Made by a program: the position numbers and the translations under genes. From contig OZ014423.1 in the NCBI GenBank assembly GCA_963965975.1, forward strand, positions 5,296,301-5,360,300: DNA of 64,000 nucleotides, in the 5' to 3' direction. Positions 32,884-43,490 of the stretch are shown piece after piece. The notes below the pieces were generated by a model. It was not told where the DNA came from. It saw only the letters and a list, made by a program, of their open reading frames with translations, and ran no database searches. How positions within the stretch are numbered: the first letter of the stretch is position 1; the number at the start of each line of letters is the position of its first letter. The stretch comes from Xestospongia bergquistia (lineage: Eukaryota; Porifera; Demospongiae; Haplosclerida; Petrosiidae).

Positions 32884-32962
32884 TCTCGATGTATACCTAG
32901 AAAAAGTTCAACAAAGGCGTGGCTTCAAGACTCCGCCTTAGTGGGCAGAGCTGGTTGCAAAG
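32884..32962. promoter_or_regulatory. 79-bp divergent promoter (Tubby-like / ADHFE1)
   Basis: Start codons of the two divergent genes are 79 bp apart. The stretch has a GGCGTGGC box (KLF/Sp-like) and CTCCGCC, and no TATA element, consistent with a broad bidirectional promoter. Confidence 0.5.
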
Positions 32963-35305
32963 ATGGCTAGCAGGGAACTTGTAAAAAGAGTGCTTACCTT
33001 GGTGTCTGAGCAGAGGTGAGATAAGTAATGCCTTGTGCTCTCTTTCATTTGTTTCCTCTCTTCAATAGTTGCCAATGTCCAGCTCACTCTCACAAATACA
33101 GTAGCTCTCTGAAAAACATACCCTATTACTCCACATCAACAACTCACATTCAAAATGAATATGCATTTGAGGTGACTAGAGGAAGTTTTTTGCACAATAT
33201 AAATAATTTATAAAATAATCCTTTGATCATTATGCAGCTTGCTACCTCAACAATTCGATTTGGTGCTGGTGTGTCCAGAGAAGTAGGCATGGACTTAGTC
33301 AACATGAAGGCTAAAAATGTCCTCGTATTTACAGATCAAAATGTAAGATAAAAAAATAAAGCTAAGAAAATTGTTACCAAACAATATGGCAATCATTTTA
33401 ATGATTAACTATAATTGGTTTTATTATAGCTCCTTAGTCTTTCGCCAATGGCATCAGTTTTGGAGAGTCTGTCAAAGAACAAAATCAATTTCACAGTTTT
33501 TGACAAAGTTGAAATTGAGCCAACAGATTCAAGGTACAATACAATGTCTTCATTACCGTATTTTACTATATAAATTGAGTTAGTTGTTAAATAAGATGAT
33601 GTAGCTTGCATCTCATGAACCGAATTCATTCATAGATATTCCTTTTAAGTTACTTACTATATTCTTTCTTTTCAAATTTTCTTTTTTATAGTTTCAAGGA
33701 TGCTATACAATATGCAAGGGAAGGAGATTTTGATGTATTTCTGGCTGTTGGTGGAGGGTCTGTAATGGATACCGCAAAGGCAGCTAATCTTTACTTCTGT
33801 CATCCCAACAATGACTTTTTGGACTTTGTTAATGCACCAATTGGAAAAGGACTTCCTATTACTAAATCATTAAAACCATTGTTGTGTGGTAAATTTTTGT
33901 TCAGTGAGAATGCTATTAAGTGATTTGAATTATTCATTATAGTGCCTACTACTGCAGGAACTGGTAGTGAAACTACTGGAGTAGCTATATTTGATTACAA
34001 ACCATTACAAGCAAAGACAGGTATGACTTTGTTTGCAATCTGAATGTTAATTAACTATTAGTTAGGAATTGCCAATCGTGCATTAAAGCCTACGCTTGCT
34101 ATTATTGATCCAAATCATGTGATGTCCATGCCAAAGAATGTTGCAGCTTTTAGTGGTTTTGATGTTTTATGGTAAACTTTGGATAACCCAGTATCACAAT
34201 ACTTCTTTATTAGCCATGCTTTAGAATCATATACTGCTATTCCATTCACTGAAAGAGGCTCTTGTCCAACCAATCCACTGTTACGTCCTGCATATCAGGG
34301 TAGCAATCCTATATCAGATATATGGTCGAAAGAAGCATTAAAGACTATAAGTAAATATTTTATAAGGTACATAATATGAATTGGGATATCTTAGACTGTA
34401 TGGTATATATATGTGTATGTTTTGTATAGAGCTGTACATAATGATGAGGACTTTGAAGCTCGAAGTGCTATGCATTTGGCCAGTGTGTGTGCTGGAGTTG
34501 GTTTTGGAAATGCCGGAGTTCATCTTCCGTAAGTGCTGTATTTGTCATATAAATGAAAGGTTGGACTGATAGACAAATAAACAGATGATCTAGACTACAA
34601 TTAACACTGACAATATCATGATCAATATAATGATCAATATCATGATATTGATCATTATATTGATCATGATCAATATCATAATCAATACCATGATCAATAT
34701 CATGGTCAATATCATAGGCATGGCATGTCATATCCAATATCTGGTCTCATAAAGAAGTTTAGCTCTCCAGGATATAGTACTAATAAGTCTCTTGTAGTAA
34801 GTCATGCTGTGAATACATATATATGTTCCAATATCTACTACTGTTATTTAGCCACATGGCCTCTCAGTTGTAATAACAGCTCCTGCAGTTTTTGAATTTA
34901 CTGCTCCACTCTGCCCAGAGCGTCATTTGCATGCAGCTGAATTGTTAGGTAAATCTAATTTCTAAATCAAAATGCCAATCATCACATTTAATCATAAATA
35001 TAATATTAGGTGCTGACATTACTAGAACCAAGCTAGAAGATGCTGGTAAAATTCTTGCTGATACAGTATGCAGGTACATGTATGAAATGAATGTACCAAA
35101 TGGAATAAAGGCTTTTGGGTACTCCACTGACGACATCCCTTTACTTGTGAAAGGAACATTACCTCAGGTTAGTTCAATATTAAGAGATGCCCTCAGTTAT
35201 AGAGAGTACTATTTTACTTAGCATCGAGTGACACAGTTGTCTCCAAGACCTTTTACTGAGGAACAGTTAGCTAGTCTATTTGAGAAGTCATTGACTGTGT
35301 ATTGA
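32963..35305 (+). CDS. ADHFE1: Hydroxyacid-oxoacid transhydrogenase (iron-type alcohol dehydrogenase)
   Basis: Multi-exon gene from ATG 32963 ([18 protein letters not shown]) to TGA at 35303-35305. It oxidises 4-hydroxybutyrate while reducing 2-oxoglutarate, in mitochondria. The N-terminus lacks acidic residues apart from two Glu and is followed by [12 protein letters not shown], as in animal ADHFE1. Motifs in order: [35 protein letters not shown] (NAD-binding GGGS), [32 protein letters not shown] (metal-binding His, spanning a 42-bp intron at 34172-34213), [14 protein letters not shown], and [15 protein letters not shown]. One residue differs from the usual Cys before the metal-binding His (HLPHG). 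The intron before HGMSYP is built of palindromic ATGATCAATAT repeats. Confidence 0.9.
34618..34667. repeat. 50-bp perfect palindrome inside an ADHFE1 intron
   Basis: The intron at about 34530-34717 consists largely of an 11-12-bp word (ATGATCAATAT) in both orientations. 34618-34667 reads the same on both strands. The array runs into the 3' splice site, so the last repeat supplies the ATAG acceptor. Confidence 0.85.
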
Positions 35306-35386
35306 TATAATTTATTTATAATTGTGTATTGTGTGTGTAAAGGAAAAAATAGTTGTTACTGATACATTGTAAGTTTTAACATAAAG

Positions 35387-35899
35387 TTAAATTTTGTATG
35401 TTCTAAATTGTTTTAACAGACTTGAATTATGGCTTGTGCTCCCACTTCGAAACTGAATGTGTGAATGAGTGCTTCCACTAGATTGAAAGTGCTCTTTGCT
35501 CTTAGCTTTTTCCTGACTTTCAGTTTGTGGGTCTACTCTATCAGCTGGCAATGACAACTGTTTCGGAGGATCTTTGAAATGAAAAGATGGTTTCATTCGT
35601 TTATGAAGAGCAAGCCAGTCATCAAGAGGCATTTTTAAGCCACTTCTCCTCCAACTGTCGTAGCTTTGTCGTGACTCCTCGTTCGAGAGAATTTCGTGTG
35701 CTCTGTTTAACTTCCTAAACATTGATTCAGCTTTCAATCTCTCCTCTTCATCAGAAATACGATCAGGATGGTATACTTTGGCTCTAATATGATATTCTTT
35801 TGTGATTTGTTCACTTGAAGAGGACTCGTCACAGCCTAAAAGAGAATAGAAGTCCTCGTCTATTTCTCGAGCTACATCGTCCGTAAATATACCAGCCAT
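35387..35899 (-). CDS. DNAJC12: DNAJC12-like J-domain co-chaperone
   Basis: Single-exon gene of 170 aa. ATG at 35899 (the two upstream in-frame codons are not ATG). The J domain is at about residues 15-80 with FYSLLGCDESSSSEQI and the HPD motif in AKVYHPDR, then ILSNEESRQSYDSWRRSGL. The C-terminal SSLLKQFRTYKI matches the conserved end of DNAJC12/JDP1. In vertebrates this HSP70 partner assists aromatic amino-acid hydroxylases. The client here is unknown. It ends 81 bp from the end of convergent ADHFE1. Confidence 0.85.
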   Translation of the reverse strand: MAGIFTDDVAREIDEDFYSLLGCDESSSSEQITKEYHIRAKVYHPDRISDEEERLKAESMFRKLNRAHEILSNEESRQSYDSWRRSGLKMPLDDWLALHKRMKPSFHFKDPPKQLSLPADRVDPQTESQEKAKSKEHFQSSGSTHSHIQFRSGSTSHNSSLLKQFRTYKI

Positions 35900-35936
35900 T
35901 AACACTGGTGCCTAATTAAGGGGCTTTCTCTTGAAA
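35900..35936. promoter_or_regulatory. 37-bp gap between divergent start codons (DNAJC12 / claudin-like 1)
   Basis: Only 37 bp separate the ATG codons at 35899 (-) and 35937 (+). Either the transcripts overlap or transcription starts extremely close to the start codons. Confidence 0.5.
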
Positions 35937-36921
35937 ATGACGTTCAAATTTTTTTTCCTTGCTCCATCTATTGTGACTATTGGATTCTTGTTTTCTCTTA
36001 TCAGTATAGGATCAGAGAAGTGGTACAGCGAACGTAAACCATCAGTTTCTGCTTTTTATATGGGACTTTGGAAAAATTGTTCTCAAAGTCAGATACATGA
36101 AGACTGGACGTGTCGTAATATACACATTGGCGAATGTATGTAGACAATATGGTAACATTGGGTATACATTATTAAAAATAAACGTTACACTTTGAATTCA
36201 GTATAAAATTTTAGGGTTTAATATTTTAATTTATGACTTTGTAGGTTTTGGTAGTAAACTAATGTAATTTTCATATACTAACTGTTCTTATCCATGTGGC
36301 TATGTGTTATACTAAATATAGTAACATGAATCACATGTTACTATATTTAGGGTCTAGGAAGACTTGAGGTTTAGGATACAACCCAAGGTTATATCCCAGC
36401 AAAACATTCATAGTCTATACACAAAATATAGAAGTATTGCAAATAAAAGTATTTTATAAATTCTAATTTCTCATTACATAGCAACATCTCTCGATGCTGT
36501 CAGAGCTCTTGTTCTTATATCAGCACATATGTACTTTTTTTCTTCAATGATTGCACTAGTGGCATATATCAAAGACAGTTCTCGTTTTTCTGTTGCAGCT
36601 GTAGTTGTAACTAAACTAGAAGGTAAGATACTTAATTACATATGCCATTAGGCTACAGGCTATCCTAAAAAAAGAGTAAAAATTGTGTGTTAATAAATTG
36701 ATTAATCTTATCGCATCCATTTAGCTCTTCTTTTTGCTATTGGACTGATACTCTATGTAGTCCACTTGGTTCATAATGGCCACTCATCTAAAGGTCTTGG
36801 ATGGTCTTATGGCACTGGATGGGCAGCTGTCTTCATACTGTTACTTGGTACTGGTGCCTATGCATTTCAAGCATATTTCCTTAGGGTCTCAAAAAGGAAA
36901 ACTTATGTTCGAATTAACTAG
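35937..36921 (+). CDS. Claudin/PMP22-superfamily four-TM protein, copy 1
   Basis: Exons 35937-36135, 36482-36622 and 36725-36921 (199, 141 and 197 nt) give 178 aa. TM1 (FLAPSIVTIGFLFSLISIGS) is followed by a first extracellular loop with the claudin signature W...GLW..C...C (KWYSE, MGLWKNC, WTC). TM2 and TM3 are in exon 2 and early exon 3, and TM4 (WAAVFILLLGTGAYAFQAYF) precedes a short basic tail. Family members are adhesion or tight-junction-like membrane proteins. No C-terminal PDZ-binding motif is obvious (ends RIN). It is a tandem duplicate of the next gene with identical exon 2 and exon 3 lengths. Confidence 0.75.
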
Positions 36922-37196
36922 TTTGTCTGTCACAGTTCACAGCATGCTAGAATTGAAACATTCTCTTAATTTATTTTTTTTGTTATTTTGTAACATAGAG
37001 GGTTGTGGTGGTGAGGGATCAGTAAAGTAAAGATATTAATTTTTCTTTGTATCATATCCTCTAGTAATGTACTCTGATAACATAACGTTGATTATTAATA
37101 ATAAAATCACTTAATTTTGATAACCATGCCTACAAGACACACCTAGCCACACCCTAAAGTTAATTGTTCATTATTACAGCTAACTAAGTCGCTACG

Positions 37197-37925
37197 ATGG
37201 TGTTCAAGTGGTTTTTTCTTGCTCCTTCCATTGCTACAATCGGCTTCTTAATCTCTCTTATCAGTATAGGATCAGACAAGTGGTATAGTGGAGAAAGCGA
37301 AGAAGTTCCATTTTATGAGGGGCTTTGGAGAGTGTGTTCCCCTTATCAAGGACAGTGGACCTGTAGTAACATACACATTGGCGAATGTAAGTAGGTTGAT
37401 GTTGTTGGTTTAATATGGCAAATATGATTTATACCTCATCTATTATATGTCTCTGTAGCACATACTGTGGATGCTGTCAGAACTTTAGTTCTTTTATCAG
37501 TAATAGCCTATTTTGTAGCTGCAATAGTCGCTTTAGTGGCTTTCATCAAAGACAATGAATTTTTGTCTATTGGAGCAGCTGTTGCCACTTTATTTGAGGG
37601 TAAGAGTACTACTAGACACTTATATAAACTATGTCAGACTATTTATTAAGTGTTTACCTCTAAGGTTTAGAGTAGACATCAAGTGACTACTGTTGGCATA
37701 CTCTACAGGAAATTGTTTCATCATTTAGCACTTATCTTCGCTGTTGGGCTGATAGTGTATGTAGCCAAGATAGTTCATGATTTCCACTCATCTAAAGGTC
37801 TTGGATGGTCTTATGGCACTGGATGGGCAGCTGTCTTCATTCTCTTACTTGGTACTGGTGCCTATGTATTTCAAGCATTTTTGCTCAGGACCTCCAAAAG
37901 GGAATCTTATGCACCACTCAAATAA
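37197..37925 (+). CDS. Claudin/PMP22-superfamily four-TM protein, copy 2
   Basis: Exons 37197-37386, 37459-37599 and 37729-37925 (190, 141 and 197 nt) give 175 aa with the same phases as copy 1. It carries the same W/GLW/C/C signature (KWYSG, EGLWRVC, WTC) and four TM segments. Exon 3 is nearly the same as in copy 1 (SSKGLGWSYGTGWAAVFILL). A decayed third exon-3 copy lies at about 43345-43490, between methyltransferase copies A and B. Confidence 0.75.
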
Positions 37926-38957
37926 TCTAGTAATCCTATACATAAACAAACTTATGATATATTGCTGTTTTTTCTGTTTGATTTTTTATCATTAATTGAT
38001 TTAATTTGTTTAAATATCTAAATATACACTATATTCTATAATAATATAATTTGGATTAGTCTAGAGAGCTAACTAGTAAATCCATACTTTATTGTAGGTA
38101 TTAGGCTAACCGAAGTGTCTAGACAACTAGTTGAAGTCATGCTTTGTTACCATGGTATTAATTTTGTAAATTAATTAAGGTTAGGCAGGAACATTATTAC
38201 ATGGATCTAGATGCTTCAGAACATTATATATAATAATAATGTCTAATGTGGGCTTTCATGTACATGTACAAGTTAATGCACGTCACATAACTTAATAGAG
38301 GAAATTGTATTGCTAATCACATGATAGCAATGTGATTATGCCTCAGACATAATATATGATAATAATGTCTATCATGGGCTGTTAAAGCATGTGAAAGACT
38401 AATTTAATAAAGGAAATTGTATTACTAGTCACATGACAGCAGTGACTTATGTTATATTTGATAGTATTTAAAGGGTCCTTCTTGGTGTAACTTCTATGAT
38501 GATGTAACTTGTACTATGATGATGACATCACTATATTATCATTAACCACCCTATTTAAATGTATCATTGACACTAGTTTTACTTTTTCACTAAAAGCTTA
38601 AACTGTCCTAGATATCATTTAAACTGAGCAAGGTGTGGGTTTCCTGCTGGAAAAATAGCCACTTACATTATTAATATATAATTACACAGCTAGGAAATTG
38701 TCTTGCCACAAATTTTAAAAGTAAATATACCAATTGTCAATTGTGTTTTGGTAATTCAATCAATTAATAGCAAATACTTGGACGGAAATAACTTGCTTCC
38801 CATTTAATTAGTTGAATTATATATATAATAATTGATTGACACTACAATATAGTAGCTTGTTTATAATAGTAACTGATAGATTAAAAATCAAATTAACTTT
38901 ATTTATTTTAGTATAGTATTATTAATAATTGACTAATACATATATTATGTACAATCA
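37926..38957. other. Intergenic spacer with a tandem duplication at 38225-38460
   Basis: No gene. Two imperfect copies of a block containing TAATAATGTCTA..GGGCT and GGAAATTGTATT.CTA.TCACATGA..GCA lie at about 38225-38345 and 38350-38460. The remainder is AT-rich. Confidence 0.5.
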
Positions 38958-39138
38958 ATTAAGCTTATTAGTTGAGGTAGGATAACAATTAACCAAGTTA
39001 AGCATCTTCCTTTCATTCAATCTATAAAAGTAGCATGTTGCTGTCTGGTTACCATCAGTTCTGTACTGAGTATCTCACATTTGCTCCAAAGCAAAAGTTA
39101 TCTATTTGACTGTGAGTAGTATCTTCACCTTATCTCGG
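38958..39138 (+). promoter_or_regulatory. Promoter of methyltransferase copy A (TATA at 39023-39030)
   Basis: TATAAAAG at 39023-39030, preceded by CTTCCTTTCATTCAATC. The 180 bp upstream of the start codon match the same region of copy B (offset 5,160 bp) almost perfectly, and its core is also kept upstream of inverted copy C. This implies selection or recent duplication of the promoter together with the gene. Confidence 0.6.
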
Positions 39139-39141
39139 ATG

Positions 39142-42100
39142 ATGGAGTCTGTAAAAAAACTCTCTCCTTCCCAATTCAAGGAAGAACAGAAATGGAACTA
39201 TCTTACCAATTTCATATCTCATGATGCAAAGAAAATGAGTAAGATGGAATAATGGATGTAAATATATGTGTGTGTGTACTGTTTTTATGTTCATTCTCAT
39301 TAAAATATATCATTTGTTACATATATAAACTGTTTTCTCTTTTTCTTCTGATAGATTACTTTGAGTCAGATCCCAATTTTGCAAAGCACAAAGGATCTCT
39401 AGTTGTTATAGGGTCTGGTATCAAAAGTGTTGGTCAGTTTACTCTGGAAGCTGTGTCACATATCAAGTGTGCAGATAAAATCCTCTTCTGTGTTGCTGAC
39501 CCTGCAACTGAGGTCTTCATAAAGGATATGCGTCCAGATGCAATGGATCTATATGTTTTCTATGCTGATGACAAGAAACGTTATGACACATATGTCCAGA
39601 TGGCTGAGTCATGTCTCTTTTATGCTCGTAAGGGACTCAATGTTGTTGCAATATTCTATGGTCATCCTGGAGTTTTTGTGATGCCATCTCACCGAGCTAT
39701 CAAGATAGCCCTCAAACAAGGTATGTTGCCTTAAGCACAATAACAAACATATAAAGTTTAATTATTAATTATTATTTCAGGTATCAAAGCATACATGCTT
39801 CCTGCTGTATCTGCAGAAGATTGTCTTTTTGCTGACTTGGGAATCGATCCCTCTTTTCCTGGTCTACAAACCCTTGAAGCTACTGACCTATTACTACGTC
39901 AACGTCAAATCCTCACTGATGCTCATGTCATTATATGGCAAGTTGGATGCGTTGGAGATCTTGGATTTCGAAGAAGAGGCTATCTCAATGAGAATTTCCA
40001 CATTCTCATCAATCACTTGCAAAAGATATATGGAAACAACTATGTGATAACCCACTACATTGGTGCTCAATATCCAGTCTGCAAAGCACTTGTGGAAGAA
40101 ATACCTCTAGCTAATTTTTATGAGCCTGACATAGCCAAACGAGTGACTGGAATATCTACATTCTACATTCCTCCCATGGTTCTTAAGGATGTCAATCCTT
40201 CAATGGCTATGCAAATGGGAATAATTGCTAAGGAAGAGGAAGCAAAGAAATATGTCAAAGGAAAACGAGATGTCAGTAGGTATGGCCCTCGTGAGATCAA
40301 TGCTATTGACTCACTCTGTGAATACACTGTTCCTATGCCATATGCTCACACACCATCAGGCAATGCTGCTCGTTACCTTGGAGCTCTCAGTCAAGATGTG
40401 AAGCTTTTACGAGAACATATGGCAAATCCAGATAAAACTATGGACAAATTTGGCTTGAGTGACAGAGAAAAAGAAATCATCAAGAGTGGGCACAGTGGTC
40501 GTATTCGTATGATGATGAAAGCTGACACAGAGAGTGTTGCTGAGCAAGCTGCCATCCGTTTGGTGACTGATCCTCAATTTGCCTCCAACTATGCTGCTCA
40601 AGGACGCAAGTATGTTGATGATGCTGATGGTATTGAGAAGATACACGAATGGCTTGTTCTTCAGGGATACGACACAACACCTGACGACATCACAGCTGCT
40701 ATTACTAAGCTTCAAATGAGCTCTCTTATCATGTGGAGTGGAACATATTCAACTAATGTAAAAGATGTAACAATACTGGTGCAGGGAGAGAAACCACCAT
40801 CAGTTGGTAAAGTTTGGGTGAATGATGTTTATATCAAAGGCATTACCTTTGCTAACCAAACTCTCTCTTGGTCTGAATCTGGTGGTAACCAATCCAATGC
40901 TCAGCTAAAATTTACAGACAAAGGTGATGGAGTTTTTGCCATTAGCGGCAAATACTGGGAATCTGGCTCTACTAAGCCATCTTCTGATAATCTCATGGGT
41001 CAAAGTAAAGCCTTCACATCTGCACTAGCCAACTGGGTAGGCCAGTACAAAGGAACACTTGATTCCAAGCCTGGTCCAGAGCTTGACTTAGCTCCAATGT
41101 CCAGCTCATCTTCTACATCTGAGGCTGACTACATCCTCACAGTTGGTGGAAAGTCGATAAAAGGTTTCAAGTATGATGATGCCAAAAAAATGCTTTCATG
41201 GTCTGATGATAGCAATGATTCAAATGGTACTGTAGAGTTTTACACTAAGAAAGACAGCAACGATAATAATGCAGACGTTACTTTTCATTTCCAAGGAAGC
41301 TACTACAAGAAAGGAGACAAAAAGCCATCGAAGAATAATTACTTTGGTTCACTTGACACAAGTTACATTAATCCTTATTTAGGCCAGTTTAAGACAACCC
41401 AACAAACTGCACCAAATACTTACATTTCAGGCCCAGAAGTCTTTCTTTCAGTTGGTGACAAAAATGTCATCAATCTTAAGCTTGGAACTAAGACTATCGA
41501 AGCTCCTGTCTTTAACAATCCAATTCTCTCATGGTCCAGTGACAAAAATGACACCAATGGAGAGTTAACGCTCTATGTTGATCCTAAGAAAAACCAACCC
41601 GGTTTTGTCGGCATGTACTGGAAAAAGGGGGACAAGAAACCAACAAGCAACAACTTCTTTGGGTTACCAGATGAGCAATTTCTACAGCCATGGTCTGCTT
41701 ACTACAGCACACAATTTCTTGATATGGGTGACAAGCCAGAGCCTGGAGCAGCACTTCAAATCATTGGAGGAACAACTCCCGAAACAAGTTCTGCCATTTA
41801 TGGCAAAGAAAACATTAAAAGCATGCAGTTTAACAACCCCATTCTTTCTTGGTCTTCCGATGATGGTAATTCTTTTAATATCGAACTTACTTTTTACATT
41901 GACAAGACAACTCAAGGTCGTAAATTTTCTGCTTATTATTGGAAGAAAGGAGGATCTAAACCTTCTAAGCCCAACATGATTGGCTTTGTTGATCCAAAGT
42001 TCCTTCAGTCATGGACTGGAACGTACAACACCTCTCTTAAGGATGGTGACACATACAAACCAGGAGGCCCAGCTGTACAGATTATTGGAGGTAAAACTGT

Positions 42101-42824
42101 CGAAGACAGTACAATTCGTATCGCAGGAGATGAAATTAAGAACTGGAAATACAGTTCAGGAGCTAAGAATATTGGCACTGTTGAGTGGTCTACTGATGTT
42201 AACGCAACTGGAGGTGAGATGCGTTTCTACATTAGTAAAGATGGATATCAATCCTTTGCTGGCAAATATTACAAGAAGGGTTCCTCACCTCCAAAGGAGG
42301 ATAACTTCATTGGATCACTGAAGCCAGTTAGTCCTGTCAACCCAACACCAGGTGGTGGAAGTCCTTGGACATTCTCTAATGTAGCTTTTGCTTTAGTGAT
42401 GGGATTAGTGTCCCATGTCTTTATCAAAGCTGTCACTAAGGCGATTAATGCTTTGAAAAACTACATCAAGAATCCCAGTAAGGAAAATGAGAATGAACTT
42501 AATCGTGATAGAGAAGATGCAGATGATGCCTCAGAGAGGCAGTCAGAAGCTGAAGAGAATGTTAGCGAGCAAAATCCTGAGCTAGAAGCAACAGAACCTA
42601 CACCAAGTGAGCCCACTGTTACAACCGAAACTGAAACCACTGAAACATCGGAAACAACTGAGACAGAGACAACAGAAACGGAGACAACAGAAACGACTGA
42701 AACAACTGAAACTGAGACCACAGAAACTACAGAGACAACTGAGACAACTGAAACTGAAGTTGAAACTGCTGAAGTGGAAACAGCCGAGGTTGAAGTTGTT
42801 GAAGTTGAAATAATCGTTCTTTAA
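39142..42824 (+). CDS. Borosin-like peptide N-methyltransferase fused to repeats, copy A
   Basis: Exons 39142-39238, 39355-39720 and 39781-42824 encode 1,168 aa (a second ATG at 39139 adds one Met). No signal peptide. Residues about 45-300 form a SAM-dependent tetrapyrrole-methylase-fold domain: GSLVVIGSGIKSVG at 46-59, FYGHPGVF at 133-140, VSAEDCLFADLGIDPSFPG from 164. Tyr99, Tyr102, Arg108, Tyr112 and Tyr134 have the same mutual spacing as the active-site residues I know for the omphalotin methyltransferase. Residues about 360-402 resemble its clasp helices. Residues 406-466 (LVTDPQFASNYAAQ, then QGYDTTPDDITAAITKLQ) look like a Nif11-type leader. Five beta-rich repeats of about 107 aa (470-1005; W.G.Y at the start, KP..N..G at the end) match no family I know. 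A TM helix (about 1017-1039) precedes an acidic Thr/Glu tail ending VEVVEVEIIVL. Enzymatic activity and substrate are inferred. About 96% identical to copy B. Confidence 0.8.
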
Positions 42825-43208
42825 ACTAGCATCAGAACTCTGAAGACTAGTTTTGTAGATAGCTAATTTTTAGTTTTAGTGAACAAATATGATAACAATT
42901 TCATATACAACTATTAGCTCTTTATTAATTTTAGATTATTCCGTGTAACTACTCAATTTCATTTTATATAGATGACTAATTCTCTTAACAATTTAACAAA
43001 CAGACAACGCTCTAATTTATATGTAGATATCTCTTGCTATAAAGTGTATAAAATCCATGCAAAGATTAATTTCACTAAGATAGTTAACATTCATCAATGT
43101 CAACAATAAAACCATTTAAACAGAACCTTGTTGGTGAACAACACTCTGAGCACAATTTCATAACTGCATCACTGTAATCATTAAACTATTATATATATAT
43201 ATAATATA

Positions 43209-43258
<50 letters not shown>

Positions 43259-43344
43259 TTATAAGTATGTATATATATATATATAACTGTTCATGTATGT
43301 ACTTTGAACTGATAGTGTCGACATGGACAACTCGGTACCTGATG
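42825..43344. repeat. Spacer with (AT)n array at 43190-43284
   Basis: 3' flank of copy A. It is AT-rich, with an almost pure TA array of about 95 bp at 43190-43284 that could form a cruciform. No gene. Confidence 0.8.
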
Positions 43345-43490
43345 GTTTCATGTAAAGGTTTTGGATGGTCTTGTATGGTGCTAAGAAGGTGGGCAGAGCT
43401 GATATTCTAACTTGGTATACTAGTGCCTTATTTATTCAAGCATTCTTCTTTGGGATTTAAAAAAACAAGGTTATGAACCACTGAACTTAG
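43345..43490 (+). pseudogene. Decayed claudin-like exon 3
   Basis: Aligns by eye to exon 3 of the two claudin-like genes: TAAAGGTTTTGGATGGTCTTG, then GGTGGGCAGAGCTG, CTTGGTATACTAGTGCC, TTTATTCAAGCATTCTT, and a degenerate end (TTATGAACCACTGAAC versus TTATGCACCACTCAA). Frame-breaking differences and no exons 1 or 2 nearby mark it as a relic. It lies between methyltransferase copies A and B. Confidence 0.75.

Noticed and set aside
41575-42321. Frames of 113-134 codons in the +1 frame of exon 3, present in all three copies
   Set aside because: They overlap the strongly coding main frame and are conserved only because the DNA is duplicated. No start context or splice support.
42461-42721. Val/Ser-rich minus-strand frames opposite the Thr/Glu tails (also at 47652-47879 and, on plus, 56320-56625)
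   Set aside because: Mirror images of the ACTGAA/ACAGAG codon repeats of the real genes.
39142-42824. Diphthine synthase or corrin methylase as the identity of the methylase domain
   Set aside because: These share the fold, but the SAEDCLFADLGIDPSFPG stretch, the Tyr/Arg spacing and the clasp-like C-terminal helices fit the borosin enzymes specifically.
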